Below, piece after piece: positions 24,605 to 33,737 of a stretch of DNA of 64,000 bases. The position numbers and the translations under genes were made by a program. Position 1 is the stretch's first letter. Each line of letters begins with the position of its first letter. The notes under the pieces were generated by a model, which saw only the letters and a program-made list of their open reading frames with translations, did no database searches and was not told the origin of the DNA. This stretch comes from an uncultured Aquimarina sp. Its GTDB lineage: Bacteria > Bacteroidota > Bacteroidia > Flavobacteriales > Flavobacteriaceae. Where the stretch lies: the NCBI GenBank assembly GCA_947499005.1, contig CANMML010000014.1, positions 40,726-104,725 of the forward strand, read 5' to 3'.

Positions 24605-27013
24605 ATGACCCAAACAAGAAAATATCTACAATCTATTTTAGGATCAATTTTTTTGATTTTAATAGGGGTATCCACCATTTGTGCTCAATCTTTACAACGA
24701 TCTTTTGTTGGATTCAAGAGTGTAAAGAATGGAGTTGATATTAAAGTTTCTGATGGTCATTATGAGCTCAGGTTTTTGAGTGAGCACATATTGCAAAATG
24801 AGTTTTTTCAAGAGAATGACACGAAAATATATCCTTCACATATTGAAAAGTCCAAACCTTTAGAAGTAGATTTTGAATTAGAAGAGAGCGAACAATTATT
24901 GAGGATCAAGTCCAATGGGATATCAGCGAGAATTGAAAAGAAACCATTTCAAATTAGTTATTGGAGAGGGGATGATTTGCTGCTGATTGAAGAGAAAGGA
25001 TTTCATAATAGCGATATTGGTCAAGAGGCTTCTTTTAAAATTGATACTAAAGAAGTGTTCTATGGAACTGGAGCCAGAGCGTTGCCGATGAATCGACGAG
25101 GCCATCGATTGGAGTTATACAATAAAGCACATTATGGTTATGAAACACATAGTGAATTATTGAATTTTACCATGCCTTTAGTGCTTTCATCTAAAAAGTA
25201 CATGCTTCATTTTGATAATCCTCAACGAGGTTGGATAGATCTGGATAGTAAACAAAATAATACGATAAAATTTGAAGTCATTGGAGGGGCTAAACGGTAC
25301 CAAGTAATTTCAGCCGATACTTGGCCGCAACTATTAGGTGAGTATACCCGTTTTAGTGGAGTACAGCCTTTGCCCCCTCGATGGGCTTTAGGAAATTTTG
25401 CCAGTCGTTTTGGATATCATTCTCAACGAGAAGTCGAACAAGTAATAGCTCGCTTTGAAGAAGACCAGATTCCATTAGACGCAATAGTTTTGGATATTTT
25501 TTGGTTCGGGAAAGATGTAAAAGGTCATATGGGGAATTTGTCTTTTGACAAGGATTCATTTCCAAGTCCGTTTAAAATGATTTCAGATCTTAAAGAAAAA
25601 GAAATTAAGACAGTACTGATTACCGAACCATTTGTATTGACGACTTCGAAGCGTTGGAATGAAGCAATTACTGAAGATGTATTGGCAAAAGATACCTTAG
25701 GGAATGCATACAAATACGATTTCTATTTCGGGAATACAGGTTTGATAGATGTTTTTAAGCCACAAGCCAAAGATTGGTTTTGGAATATTTATGAAGGGTT
25801 CAATAAAAAAGGAGTAGCTGGTTGGTGGTGCGATTTAGGAGAACCCGAAGTGCATCCTTCAGATTTGAAACATGTAAATGGTTCTGCCGATGAAGTACAT
25901 AATATTTATGGGCAAGAATGGGCAAAAATGCTAGCAGAAGGATATCAAAAAGACCGTCCTAATCAACGTCCTTTTTTGTTGATGCGATCGGGATATTCGG
26001 GAGCTCAAAAATATGGAATGATTCCATGGTCGGGAGATGTCAATCGTAGTTGGGAAGGCTTGCAAGCGCAGCCTAAAATTGCTTTGCAAATGGGATTACA
26101 AGGAATGGGATATATGCATTCTGATCTTGGAGGTTTTGCTGGAGGGGAACGATTTGATGCAGAACTCTATACCCGTTGGTTACAATACGGAGTTTTTCAA
26201 CCTGTTTTTAGACCTCACGGACAAGAACACATTCCTGCGGAACCTATATTTCATGATCGTAAGACAAAACAATTAGCAAAAGAGAGTATCGCATTGCGTT
26301 ACCGATTGTTGCCTTATAATTATAGTCTAGCTTTTGAAAATTCAAGTACAGGAATGCCCTTAATGCGACCTTTGTTTTTTGAAGATATTAATGACTTTTC
26401 GAACACTTATCACGAAGGTTATTTTTGGGGAAATGACTTTTGGATTCATCCAGTATTATCCCCCAATCAAAAGAGAGCTGCAATTTATTTTCCTAAAGGG
26501 GATGAATGGGTAGATTTTTACAATGGAAAATTTTATGAAGGAGGAAAAAGAATTCAAGTACCGATTAAGGAAGAACATATTCCAACATATGTAAAGTCAG
26601 GAAGTATAATTCCCATGATTTCTCATTTAAATCGCACGGAGGATTACGATTTTTCATGTCTAGAATTACATTATTTTAAAGGGATTCATGCCAAAGATCA
26701 TAAAGGAGTATTGTATTTTGATGATGGTATTACGCCTCAAGCATATGAAAAAGGAGCCTATGAGCAACTTCTTTATCGTACAGAGCATTCTAAAGACCAA
26801 TTGAAGATTTTCTTAACTAGAAGAAAAGGTGCTGATTATACATTGTCAGCAGTTACAGCTCAATTGAATTTAAAATTAAACCCCAAAAGAGTTCTATTGA
26901 ATGGCAATGAAACCCCGTTCAGTATGAATGGTGATCAAGCTCAAATTAATTTAGAATTAAAGGAAGCAATAAAAACAACAATCATAGAAATAAAATATAA
27001 CGATGAATCATAA
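24605..27013 (+). CDS. GH31 alpha-glucosidase, exported
   Basis: The 802-residue protein has a signal peptide (about residues 1-27, cut near CAQ). An N-terminal beta-sandwich holds the DTKEVFYGTGARALPMNRRG block. The GH31 barrel follows, with nucleophile Asp410 in GWWCDLGEPE and the general acid Asp478 in WSGDVNRSW. The WLQYGVFQPVFRPHGQE and LRYRLLPYNYSLAFE blocks complete it. It releases glucose from the non-reducing ends of maltooligosaccharides, most likely in the periplasm. The next gene overlaps its end by 11 bp, implying translational coupling. Confidence 0.92.
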   Translation: MTQTRKYLQSILGSIFLILIGVSTICAQSLQRSFVGFKSVKNGVDIKVSDGHYELRFLSEHILQNEFFQENDTKIYPSHIEKSKPLEVDFELEESEQLLRIKSNGISARIEKKPFQISYWRGDDLLLIEEKGFHNSDIGQEASFKIDTKEVFYGTGARALPMNRRGHRLELYNKAHYGYETHSELLNFTMPLVLSSKKYMLHFDNPQRGWIDLDSKQNNTIKFEVIGGAKRYQVISADTWPQLLGEYTRFSGVQPLPPRWALGNFASRFGYHSQREVEQVIARFEEDQIPLDAIVLDIFWFGKDVKGHMGNLSFDKDSFPSPFKMISDLKEKEIKTVLITEPFVLTTSKRWNEAITEDVLAKDTLGNAYKYDFYFGNTGLIDVFKPQAKDWFWNIYEGFNKKGVAGWWCDLGEPEVHPSDLKHVNGSADEVHNIYGQEWAKMLAEGYQKDRPNQRPFLLMRSGYSGAQKYGMIPWSGDVNRSWEGLQAQPKIALQMGLQGMGYMHSDLGGFAGGERFDAELYTRWLQYGVFQPVFRPHGQEHIPAEPIFHDRKTKQLAKESIALRYRLLPYNYSLAFENSSTGMPLMRPLFFEDINDFSNTYHEGYFWGNDFWIHPVLSPNQKRAAIYFPKGDEWVDFYNGKFYEGGKRIQVPIKEEHIPTYVKSGSIIPMISHLNRTEDYDFSCLELHYFKGIHAKDHKGVLYFDDGITPQAYEKGAYEQLLYRTEHSKDQLKIFLTRRKGADYTLSAVTAQLNLKLNPKRVLLNGNETPFSMNGDQAQINLELKEAIKTTIIEIKYNDES

Positions 27014-28664
27014 ATTAATATACATTCTTGGAATATTGCTACTGCTTCAGACAAGTTGTAAGAAAAAAGAACTCATTTCCGATGGGGTTTCATTGCCTGA
27101 AAAAGTTCCGTTTAGTTGGAAATCAGCTACAGTGTATTTTCTGTTGACAGATCGTTTTTATAATGCAGATACTACGAATGATGTACATTTTAATAGGACA
27201 AAACCAACAGCAACCTTAAGAGGTTTTGAAGGAGGTGACCTCAAAGGAATTACTCAAAAAATAAATGAAGGATATTTTACCGATTTAGGAATTGATGCGA
27301 TATGGATTAATCCTGTGGTAGAGCAAAATCACGGATTAGTAGACGAAGGCACTGGAGCGACTTATGGTTTTCATGGGTATTGGATACAAGATTGGACAGC
27401 AGTTGATCCTAATTATGGTATCCGAGCAGATTTAAAAGAAATGGTAGCAGCAGCGCATGCAAAAGGAATTCGAGTATTGCTAGATGCCGTAATCAATCAT
27501 ACGGGACCAGTAACAGTAAAAGATCCAATTTGGAAAGGCTGGGTGCGTGAAGATAAAGTGTGTGATTTTAAAGACTACGCAGGGAATACTTCTTGTGATT
27601 TGGTAAAGAACCTTCCAGATATTATTACCGATAGTAACGAGGCGGTAGAATTACCAAAGCAGCTAGTTGAAAAGTGGAAAAAAGAAGGGCGTTATGAGCA
27701 AGAAATAAAAGAATTGAATGCTTTTTTTGAAGCGACAGGATACCCCAAAGCTCCTCGTTTTTATATTATGAAATGGCTAGCAGATTATATCGAGGATTAT
27801 GGTATAGATGGGTATCGTTGTGATACGGTAAAACATACCGAACCAGAAGTGTGGGGAGAATTTAAGAAAGTTTGTGATCGAGCTTTTAGCAACTGGAAAT
27901 CTAAAAACCCAGAGAAAGTATTAGATGACGCTAAGTTTTATTTGGTTGGAGAGGTGTATCATTATTATGCTAACAATGGTATTGCTTATGACTACGGAGA
28001 TAAAAAAGTAGATTATTCAAAACATGGTTTTGATGCTTTGATCAATTTTGACTTAAAAAATCAGAGAGCAACTTCTTATCAAGAAACTTTCGAGCGTTAT
28101 CAAAAATTATTTGAGGAGGATTTTAAAAATTTTGGGTTGTTGAATTACTTAAGTTCTCATGATGACCAACAGCCTTTCGATATGAAAAGAGAAAAATCGT
28201 TCGAAACAGCTAATAAATTATTATTGACAAAAGGTGCTGCTCAAATCTATTATGGAGATGAAATAGCAAGACCTTTAATTATTGAAGGTACTGTAGGTGA
28301 TGCAACCCTACGTTCCAATATGGATTGGAGTGTAGAAGGAAATACGGATAGAAAAGCATTAATTAAGCATTGGAGCGCACTAGGAAAGTTTAGGAGGAAT
28401 CACCCAGCCATTGGAAGAGGAGATCATAAAACTATAACGGCAGAACCGTTTGTGTTTAGTAGAACTTTCGAAGAGAGTGGCTTTTCAGATCAAGTAATTG
28501 TTGGGATGAATTTACCTAGAGGGAAAAAAGAAATTCCTGTAGCAACCATTTTTAAAGAAGGAGAAAAAGTGTTGGATACCTACTCAGGGATTGGAGTCTT
28601 GGTAAAAGGAGGTAAAGCAATATTCGATACTCCTTTCAATATGGTTTTGTTGGAAAAGAAATAG
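27003..28664 (+). CDS. GH13_19 (MalS-like) alpha-amylase lipoprotein
   Basis: The 553-residue protein has a lipoprotein signal ending at Cys19 followed by KKKEL. There is no acidic export motif, so a periplasmic location is likely. The GH13 regions are VYFLLTDRFYNAD, LRGFEGGDLKGIT, YGFHGYWIQDW, DAVINHTG, nucleophile Asp274 in GYRCDTVKHTE, Glu317 in LVGEVYHY and the SSHDDQQPF region (Asp387/388). FHGYWIQDW and the long insertion after INHTG match the periplasmic MalS subfamily of E. coli. It would cut imported maltodextrins. It overlaps the GH31 gene by 11 bp. Confidence 0.9.
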   Translation: MNHKLIYILGILLLLQTSCKKKELISDGVSLPEKVPFSWKSATVYFLLTDRFYNADTTNDVHFNRTKPTATLRGFEGGDLKGITQKINEGYFTDLGIDAIWINPVVEQNHGLVDEGTGATYGFHGYWIQDWTAVDPNYGIRADLKEMVAAAHAKGIRVLLDAVINHTGPVTVKDPIWKGWVREDKVCDFKDYAGNTSCDLVKNLPDIITDSNEAVELPKQLVEKWKKEGRYEQEIKELNAFFEATGYPKAPRFYIMKWLADYIEDYGIDGYRCDTVKHTEPEVWGEFKKVCDRAFSNWKSKNPEKVLDDAKFYLVGEVYHYYANNGIAYDYGDKKVDYSKHGFDALINFDLKNQRATSYQETFERYQKLFEEDFKNFGLLNYLSSHDDQQPFDMKREKSFETANKLLLTKGAAQIYYGDEIARPLIIEGTVGDATLRSNMDWSVEGNTDRKALIKHWSALGKFRRNHPAIGRGDHKTITAEPFVFSRTFEESGFSDQVIVGMNLPRGKKEIPVATIFKEGEKVLDTYSGIGVLVKGGKAIFDTPFNMVLLEKK

Positions 28665-28757
28665 TAGGCGCCAAGTCACCCTGAGCGCAGTCGAAGGGAA
28701 TCTCCAGCATCAGATGTTTGATCGGACAAAAAGTAATCTTTAAAAAACAAATAAAAA

Positions 28758-28874
28758 TTTCCTCCCTTGAGGGAGGATTAAGGAGGGTGTATTAAACTAT
28801 TTGAGAACACTCGTCCTTATTTCCCTACTTCAGCTCGCTCATCACTAACGTGATGTCGTCCTCTAGAGAAGGTA
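28758..28874 (+). repeat. Dispersed intergenic repeat, copy 3
   Basis: Contains the hairpin TTCCTCCCTTGAGGGAGGA followed by ACTTCAGCTCGCTCATCACT and ACGTGATGTCGTCC. It resembles the copies near pgmB (21011-21121 and 21880-21993). A TGAGCGCAGTCGAAGG repeat lies just upstream (28681-28696). Confidence 0.6.
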
Positions 28875-28894
28875 TAACATAATCTTTTACACGA

Positions 28895-30253
28895 ATGAAA
28901 ACAATAATAGTTAATATCATACTAAGTGCACTTTTTTTAGCAAGCTGCACACCCCCCCAACCTCAAACCGCTGAGATAATTCCTATTAAAAAAGCAGAAA
29001 AAAGCATTGATATTTCTAGTGCTGTGATTTATGAAGCGAATATTCGCCAATACTCACCCGAAGGTACTTTTGCTGCATTTACTAAAGATATTCCTGCATT
29101 GGCAGAAGAGTTAGGAGTGAAAGTGTTGTGGTTAATGCCTGTATATCCTATTTCAACTACGAAAAGCAAAGGGAGTTTGGGAAGTTATTATGCAGTTTCA
29201 AATTACAAAGCAGTGAATCCTGAATTTGGTAATGAAGAGGATTTAAAAGATTTAATAAAAGTAGCTCATGAAAATGGAATGTATGTGATTCTAGATTGGG
29301 TAGCTAATCACACCGGTTGGGATCATCATTGGATAAAAGAACATCCCGATTATTATACTAAAGATACGAATGGAAATATTACGCATACCGTAGGTACAGA
29401 TTGGACAGATGTGGCTGATTTGAATTATGATAATAAAAACATGCGCCAGGAAATGTATGCCTCTATGCAATATTGGTTGAAAGATTTTAATGTAGATGGA
29501 TTTCGATGTGATGTTGCAGGAATGGTGCCTACCGATTTTTGGAAAAAGACCATTGCTAGGCTTCGAGAAGAAAAAGACATTTTTATGTTAGCCGAAGCTT
29601 GGGAGCCCGAATTGCAGGAAGCAGGTTTCGATATGGGATATGGTTGGGATACGCATCATATCATGAATGCAATTGTTAAGGGAGAAAAAACGGCCAAAGA
29701 TTTACAACAGCATCTGATAAAAATAGATACTTTATATAAAGGAGATCATATTCTTATGAATTTTGTAACCAATCATGATGAAAATTCTTGGAATGGAACA
29801 ATAAAAGAGAGAATGGGAGATGCTTCGGAAGCTTTTCAAGCCTTATCGTATTTTTTAGACGGAATGCCATTAATCTACAGCGGTCAAGAATTCGGACTAG
29901 AAAAGAGATTACGTTTTTTTGAAAAAGATACCATTCCACATAAAAAAGGAGCTGCTTGGGATCAGTTAAAGGAACTTTCAAAGTTGAAAAAGCATAAAGC
30001 TTTAAATATTAATAAAAGTGTATCAAATTATACTTTCTTAACAACGAGTAATCCAGAACATATTTTTATTCTAAAACGAACATTACAAGATCAAGAATTG
30101 ATTTTTGTAGCGAACCTTTCATCTAAAAAGCGAAAATTCCGTCCTTATTTTTATGGGGAATATGAGATTTGGAAGAAGTCGGAGTCTTTAAATTTTGTTA
30201 CCGATACGAAGATAATATTAGAGCCTTGGGAATATAGAGTGTATACCAAATAG
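28895..30253 (+). CDS. GH13 alpha-amylase-family lipoprotein
   Basis: The 452-residue protein has a lipoprotein signal ending in LASC (Cys18), followed by a Pro/Gln linker without acidic residues, so it is probably periplasmic. The barrel starts with VIYEANIRQYSPEGTF and contains LDWVANHTGWDHHWI, nucleophile Asp206 in GFRCDVAGMVP, acid/base Glu234 in LAEAWEPEL and Asp295 in TNHDENSW. It lacks the long domain B of classical amylases. The family includes maltogenic and debranching-type enzymes of unassigned GH13 subfamilies, so the exact bond cleaved is not certain. It is the last gene of the glucan cluster. Confidence 0.88.
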   Translation: MKTIIVNIILSALFLASCTPPQPQTAEIIPIKKAEKSIDISSAVIYEANIRQYSPEGTFAAFTKDIPALAEELGVKVLWLMPVYPISTTKSKGSLGSYYAVSNYKAVNPEFGNEEDLKDLIKVAHENGMYVILDWVANHTGWDHHWIKEHPDYYTKDTNGNITHTVGTDWTDVADLNYDNKNMRQEMYASMQYWLKDFNVDGFRCDVAGMVPTDFWKKTIARLREEKDIFMLAEAWEPELQEAGFDMGYGWDTHHIMNAIVKGEKTAKDLQQHLIKIDTLYKGDHILMNFVTNHDENSWNGTIKERMGDASEAFQALSYFLDGMPLIYSGQEFGLEKRLRFFEKDTIPHKKGAAWDQLKELSKLKKHKALNINKSVSNYTFLTTSNPEHIFILKRTLQDQELIFVANLSSKKRKFRPYFYGEYEIWKKSESLNFVTDTKIILEPWEYRVYTK

Positions 30254-30429
30254 GAATTGATTTGTTGAATAAAAGAAAGCAAAAGAATGACTTAATCATA
30301 CTTCTGTTTCTCTCAGCCTTTGGTGTCGTTTCGAACCCTGAGCGAAGCCGAAGGGTGATCATTAAAGTCAAAGTATACTCTTCTTTTATTCTCTTATTCT
30401 TTTATGTAACAGCGAAGCGGTCTAAAGCG

Positions 30430-30437
30430 TATATTTG
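30430..30437 (+). promoter_or_regulatory. ychF -7 promoter element
   Basis: TATATTTG matches TAnnTTTG exactly and is followed by CAC, a common context at flavobacterial start sites. It lies 31 bp before the ychF start codon. The -33 element is weak. Confidence 0.5.
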
Positions 30438-30468
30438 CACTCGTTTTACGAATTAATTCAAATCGATA

Positions 30469-31563
30469 ATGAAAGCAGGTATTGTAGGATTACCTAATGT
30501 AGGGAAATCAACTCTTTTCAATTGTTTGTCTAATGCAAAAGCACAGAGTGCCAATTTCCCATTCTGTACTATTGAACCTAATATAGGAGTGGTAAATGTA
30601 CCAGATCCAAGATTAGAAAAATTGGAGTCTTTGGTAAATCCAGAGCGTGTTGTTCCTGCTACAGTTGAAATTGTTGATATAGCTGGTTTAGTACGTGGTG
30701 CAAGTAAAGGAGAAGGATTAGGAAATCAGTTTTTAGGAAATATTCGTGAGACAGATGCGATTATCCATGTATTACGTTGTTTCGATAATGATAATATTGT
30801 ACATGTCGATGGTTCTGTAGATCCGATAAGAGATAAAGAAACGATTGATATCGAGCTGCAATTGAAAGATCTGGAGACGGTAGAAAAGAAATTAGATAAA
30901 GTAAAGCGTGCTTCTCGTACAGGGAATAAAGAAGCGCAGGCTGAAGAAGCGATACTTATTCAATTAAAAGAACATTTAGAGGCTGGTAAATCGGTTCGTG
31001 CATTAGAGTTCGAAGAAGATGCTGATGCTGAGTTTGTAAAACCGTTACAATTAATTACGGATAAGCGTGTATTATATGTTTGTAATGTAGATGAAGCTTC
31101 TGCGGCTTCTGGGAATGATTATGTAACGAAGGTAAAAGCAGAGGTTGCTAATGAAAAAGCCGAAGTAATCGTTTTGGCTGTCGGTATGGAAGCAGATATC
31201 AACGAATTAGATGATTACGAAGAAAGACAAATGTTTTTAGCTGATATGGGATTAGACGAGCCTGGTGCGGCAGTATTAATTCGTGCGGCTTATAAATTAT
31301 TAAATCAACAAACGTATTTTACTGCAGGAGAAAAAGAAGTGCGTGCTTGGACGATCAATGTAGGGTCGACAGCGCCACAAGCTGCTGGGGTTATTCATAC
31401 TGATTTCGAAAAAGGGTTTATCCGAGCAGAGGTAATTTCGTATAACGATTATGTCGAATTAGGAAGTGAAGCTAAGGCTAGAGAGACTGGGAAATTAAAA
31501 GTAGAAGGTAAAGGATATGTAGTAAGTGATGGAGATGTAATGCATTTCTTATTTAACGTCTAG
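30469..31563 (+). CDS. ychF: Redox-regulated ATPase YchF
   Basis: The 364-residue protein is a full-length Obg-family P-loop protein. G1 is GLPNVGKST (7-15), followed by NFPFCTIEPNIGVV and DIAGLVRGASKGEGLGNQFL (G3), then a coiled-coil insertion (about 125-190). A C-terminal TGS domain has TAGEKEVRAWTINVGSTAPQAAG and the conserved end GKGYVVSDGDVMHFLFNV. YchF prefers ATP to GTP and binds the ribosome. It stands alone with its own promoter and a strong downstream hairpin. Confidence 0.97.
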   Translation: MKAGIVGLPNVGKSTLFNCLSNAKAQSANFPFCTIEPNIGVVNVPDPRLEKLESLVNPERVVPATVEIVDIAGLVRGASKGEGLGNQFLGNIRETDAIIHVLRCFDNDNIVHVDGSVDPIRDKETIDIELQLKDLETVEKKLDKVKRASRTGNKEAQAEEAILIQLKEHLEAGKSVRALEFEEDADAEFVKPLQLITDKRVLYVCNVDEASAASGNDYVTKVKAEVANEKAEVIVLAVGMEADINELDDYEERQMFLADMGLDEPGAAVLIRAAYKLLNQQTYFTAGEKEVRAWTINVGSTAPQAAGVIHTDFEKGFIRAEVISYNDYVELGSEAKARETGKLKVEGKGYVVSDGDVMHFLFNV

Positions 31564-31579
31564 CGACGTTTAAGCTACA

Positions 31580-31631
31580 AGCCGCGAGCTACCAGCTACG
31601 AGCAAATGCTTGAAGCTGGTAGCTCGCGGCT
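31580..31631. terminator. Hairpin between ychF and the DUF6428 gene
   Basis: Perfect 18-bp arms (31580-31597 and 31614-31631, AGCCGCGAGCTACCAGCT and complement) with a 16-base loop lie between convergent genes. No T-run follows, but the stem is very stable. GAAGCTCGTAGC- and AGCTACCAGC-like fragments recur at 22005-22020, 32296-32311 and near 53970. Confidence 0.55.
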
Positions 31632-31650
31632 CGAAGCAGCGATTTTTCGC

Positions 31651-32097
31651 TTAACAACAACCAGATCCAGGAGTACAAGCATTCGTAACCTGTTGTTGAG
31701 GTTCTGCAACACCGCATTTGTCTTTGGCTAAACAATCCGTCTTTGTGTTGGTCAATAAGAAATTAGTTCCGTCAAAATCCAATCCATATTTACCAATAGT
31801 TTCATCTTGATATTCTACTTCAATATCAGTGTCTTTTAGATTCAATACTTTTTCGGATAGCTCTATAATCCCTAGTAATTTTTGAGGGTGTAATCTATGG
31901 TCGTAGTCATCGGCTTCCCATAATTGAAAGTTTACCACTTCTTCTTTTCTTAAAACACCACCACAATCAATAAAGTTTTTAGTGATTTTCCCAACTTCGG
32001 TAACGTGAAAATGTCTAGGGACTAATTCACCATTAGGTAGTTGAAAAGCGATTTGATTTAGTGATTCTAGGTGTTTTTTTATTTCTGATAAAATCAT
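31651..32097 (-). CDS. DUF6428 family protein with Cys-rich tail
   Basis: From the preferred ATG at 32097 the protein has 148 residues; a longer frame to 32118 adds seven residues with no support. The body (LNQIAFQLPNGELVPRHFHVTEVGKITKNFIDCGG, given here by its extreme motifs NGELVPRHFH and FIDCGG) matches the DUF6428 family. That family is often encoded near arsenic-resistance genes in Bacteroidota. The tail carries DCLAKDKCG and ends CTPGSGCC, giving a possible metal- or metalloid-binding site. No ars genes are next to it here. Function unknown. Confidence 0.7.
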   Translation of the reverse strand: MILSEIKKHLESLNQIAFQLPNGELVPRHFHVTEVGKITKNFIDCGGVLRKEEVVNFQLWEADDYDHRLHPQKLLGIIELSEKVLNLKDTDIEVEYQDETIGKYGLDFDGTNFLLTNTKTDCLAKDKCGVAEPQQQVTNACTPGSGCC

Positions 32098-32219
32098 TTC
32101 TAATAGAATTAAGATCACTACACTGGTAACTCAGATTCGCGATCCAATTTCATCCAAAGTTAATAAATCGTATGTAAAAAAAATGTTATTAAGCGTAAGG
32201 CAAAAGCGTTTTTTGGATT

Positions 32220-32296
32220 TTATCAGTTATCAGTTATCAGTTATCAGTTATCAGTTATCAGTTATCAGTTATCAGTTATCAGTTATCAGTTATCAG
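32220..32296. repeat. Tandem array of 11 TTATCAG heptamers
   Basis: Exactly eleven perfect 7-bp units (77 bp) lie in the spacer between the DUF6428 gene and pabB, both on the minus strand. The array is 9 bp past the pabB stop codon. It is a simple-sequence repeat with no spacer units, likely variable in copy number. Confidence 0.9.
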
Positions 32297-32305
32297 CTAC
32301 ACCAG

Positions 32306-33601
32306 CTACCAACTGGAAAGTACTTTTCGCATCGCAGCAGCTTTAACTAAGCATTCTTCATACTCAGCATTTAAATCAGATAGCGCAGTGATAGCACTTC
32401 CTACAGAAAAGGAAACAAACTTTTTAGTAGCATTATAAAGTATAGAACGAATGACGACGTTAAAGTCAAAGTCACCTTCAGGAGTGAAATAGCCAATTGC
32501 TCCACTATACAATCCTCGTTTGGAAGCTTCATTTTCTTCAATGATTTCCATAGCACTAATTTTGGGAGCCCCTGTCATGCTTCCCATAGGGAAAGTGCTT
32601 TTTATAGCAGTTACAGGAGAAATGCCTTCTTTCAATTCGCTGGTAATCGTAGAAATTAATTGGTGTACTTGTTTAAAAGTATATAGTTGGTATAATTCGG
32701 TCACCTTTACGCTTCCTTTAGTAGCCGTTTTAGAAAGATCGTTTCTTACTAAATCTACAATCATTACATTTTCTGCGCGTTCTTTTTCGCTAAGTAATAA
32801 ATTACTTGCCGCATCCGAGTCTTCACAGCTTTGCTGATGTCTTTTCGCAGTTCCTTTAATGGGTTGAGAGATCAACACATTCCCCTCTTTCTTCAAGTAG
32901 CGTTCTGGAGAGGCACAACAAGCAAATAAGTTTTCTAATTTTAAATATGCTGCAAAAGGTGGTTTGGAGATATTGTTAAGAGCTTTATAGATAGCTAAAG
33001 GTGCTATAGAAGCGTCTTTAGCGTAAAACTCTTGACAAAAATTAGCTTCATAAATATCTCCTTTATGAATATGATTTAGGAATTGTTGTCCTCTCTGCAA
33101 ATATTCGTTTTTGCTAAGGCGACTCTGGATTTTTAAAGGTGGGGTAGGTTGCTCAGAATGACTTGGTTTACTTAATTTAATATCATTAAAATCACTTTCG
33201 ATTTCATGATCATGCTCTTTTAAGTAATGAAATACGATCTCTTTTTTTGAGACTGTAATTACCTTTTTTGGTCTAAAGAAATAGAGGTCTGGAAAGTCAA
33301 GTCCATCTAAGTTTTCTGAAACTAAAGATTCAGTGTCATTTTTTAGGTCATATCCCAAATATCCAAAAGACCAATCATTATGTTTTTTTTGAAAACGCTC
33401 TAATTGATCGAATGCATTTAGGTGATTTGTCTTTATTGTTTCTATAGCATCTACAGCCAGAATGATTTCGGCATTAGAGTGTCGTTGTGGGTAGAGATTA
33501 GAGTCTAACCAAACTATATGTTCGAATTGTTGGCTCCAATCTAACAATTGATTTTTAAGAAAATTTAAATCCTCAACAGGAAATTCTTTAGCTATACGCA
33601 C
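32306..33601 (-). CDS. pabB: Aminodeoxychorismate synthase component I
   Basis: The 431-residue protein has the chorismate-binding fold. The C-terminal half shows GDIYEANFCQEF, SPERYLKKEGNVLISQPIKGTAKR, AENVMIVDLVRNDLSKTA, FPMGSMTGAPKISAMEIIEE and the RGLYSGAIGYFTP block. It makes 4-amino-4-deoxychorismate for folate synthesis together with a PabA-type glutamine amidotransferase encoded elsewhere. PIKGT rather than the TrpE tryptophan-binding LLES motif favours PabB over anthranilate synthase. The start is GTG at 33599-33601; the nearby ATG is out of frame. A CAAACTTA element at 33649-33656 (minus-strand -7 TAAGTTTG) may be its promoter. Confidence 0.88.
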   Translation of the reverse strand: MRIAKEFPVEDLNFLKNQLLDWSQQFEHIVWLDSNLYPQRHSNAEIILAVDAIETIKTNHLNAFDQLERFQKKHNDWSFGYLGYDLKNDTESLVSENLDGLDFPDLYFFRPKKVITVSKKEIVFHYLKEHDHEIESDFNDIKLSKPSHSEQPTPPLKIQSRLSKNEYLQRGQQFLNHIHKGDIYEANFCQEFYAKDASIAPLAIYKALNNISKPPFAAYLKLENLFACCASPERYLKKEGNVLISQPIKGTAKRHQQSCEDSDAASNLLLSEKERAENVMIVDLVRNDLSKTATKGSVKVTELYQLYTFKQVHQLISTITSELKEGISPVTAIKSTFPMGSMTGAPKISAMEIIEENEASKRGLYSGAIGYFTPEGDFDFNVVIRSILYNATKKFVSFSVGSAITALSDLNAEYEECLVKAAAMRKVLSSW

Positions 33602-33737
33602 TCTTCATTCTTTAGGAAACGAAATTACAAAAACCAAGCCATCGTTAGCAAACTTAAAAATTGCTTAAAAGTGATTGCTTAAAGCTCGAAGCATATTTAA
33701 TTTGTAATTTTACTAGACGCAATTGGACAAACGGTAC

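Noticed and set aside
28895..30253. Trehalose synthase or sucrose phosphorylase identity for the last GH13
   Set aside because: Motifs around Asp206, Glu234 and Asp295 fit hydrolytic GH13 enzymes generally; nothing specific to those transferases was seen.
30262..30456. 64-residue reading frame upstream of ychF
   Set aside because: It runs through a TGAGCGAAGCCGAAGG dispersed repeat and the ychF promoter, and its translation has no protein-like pattern.
32220..32296. Possible CRISPR array
   Set aside because: The TTATCAG units touch directly with no spacers and are far too short; no cas genes are present.
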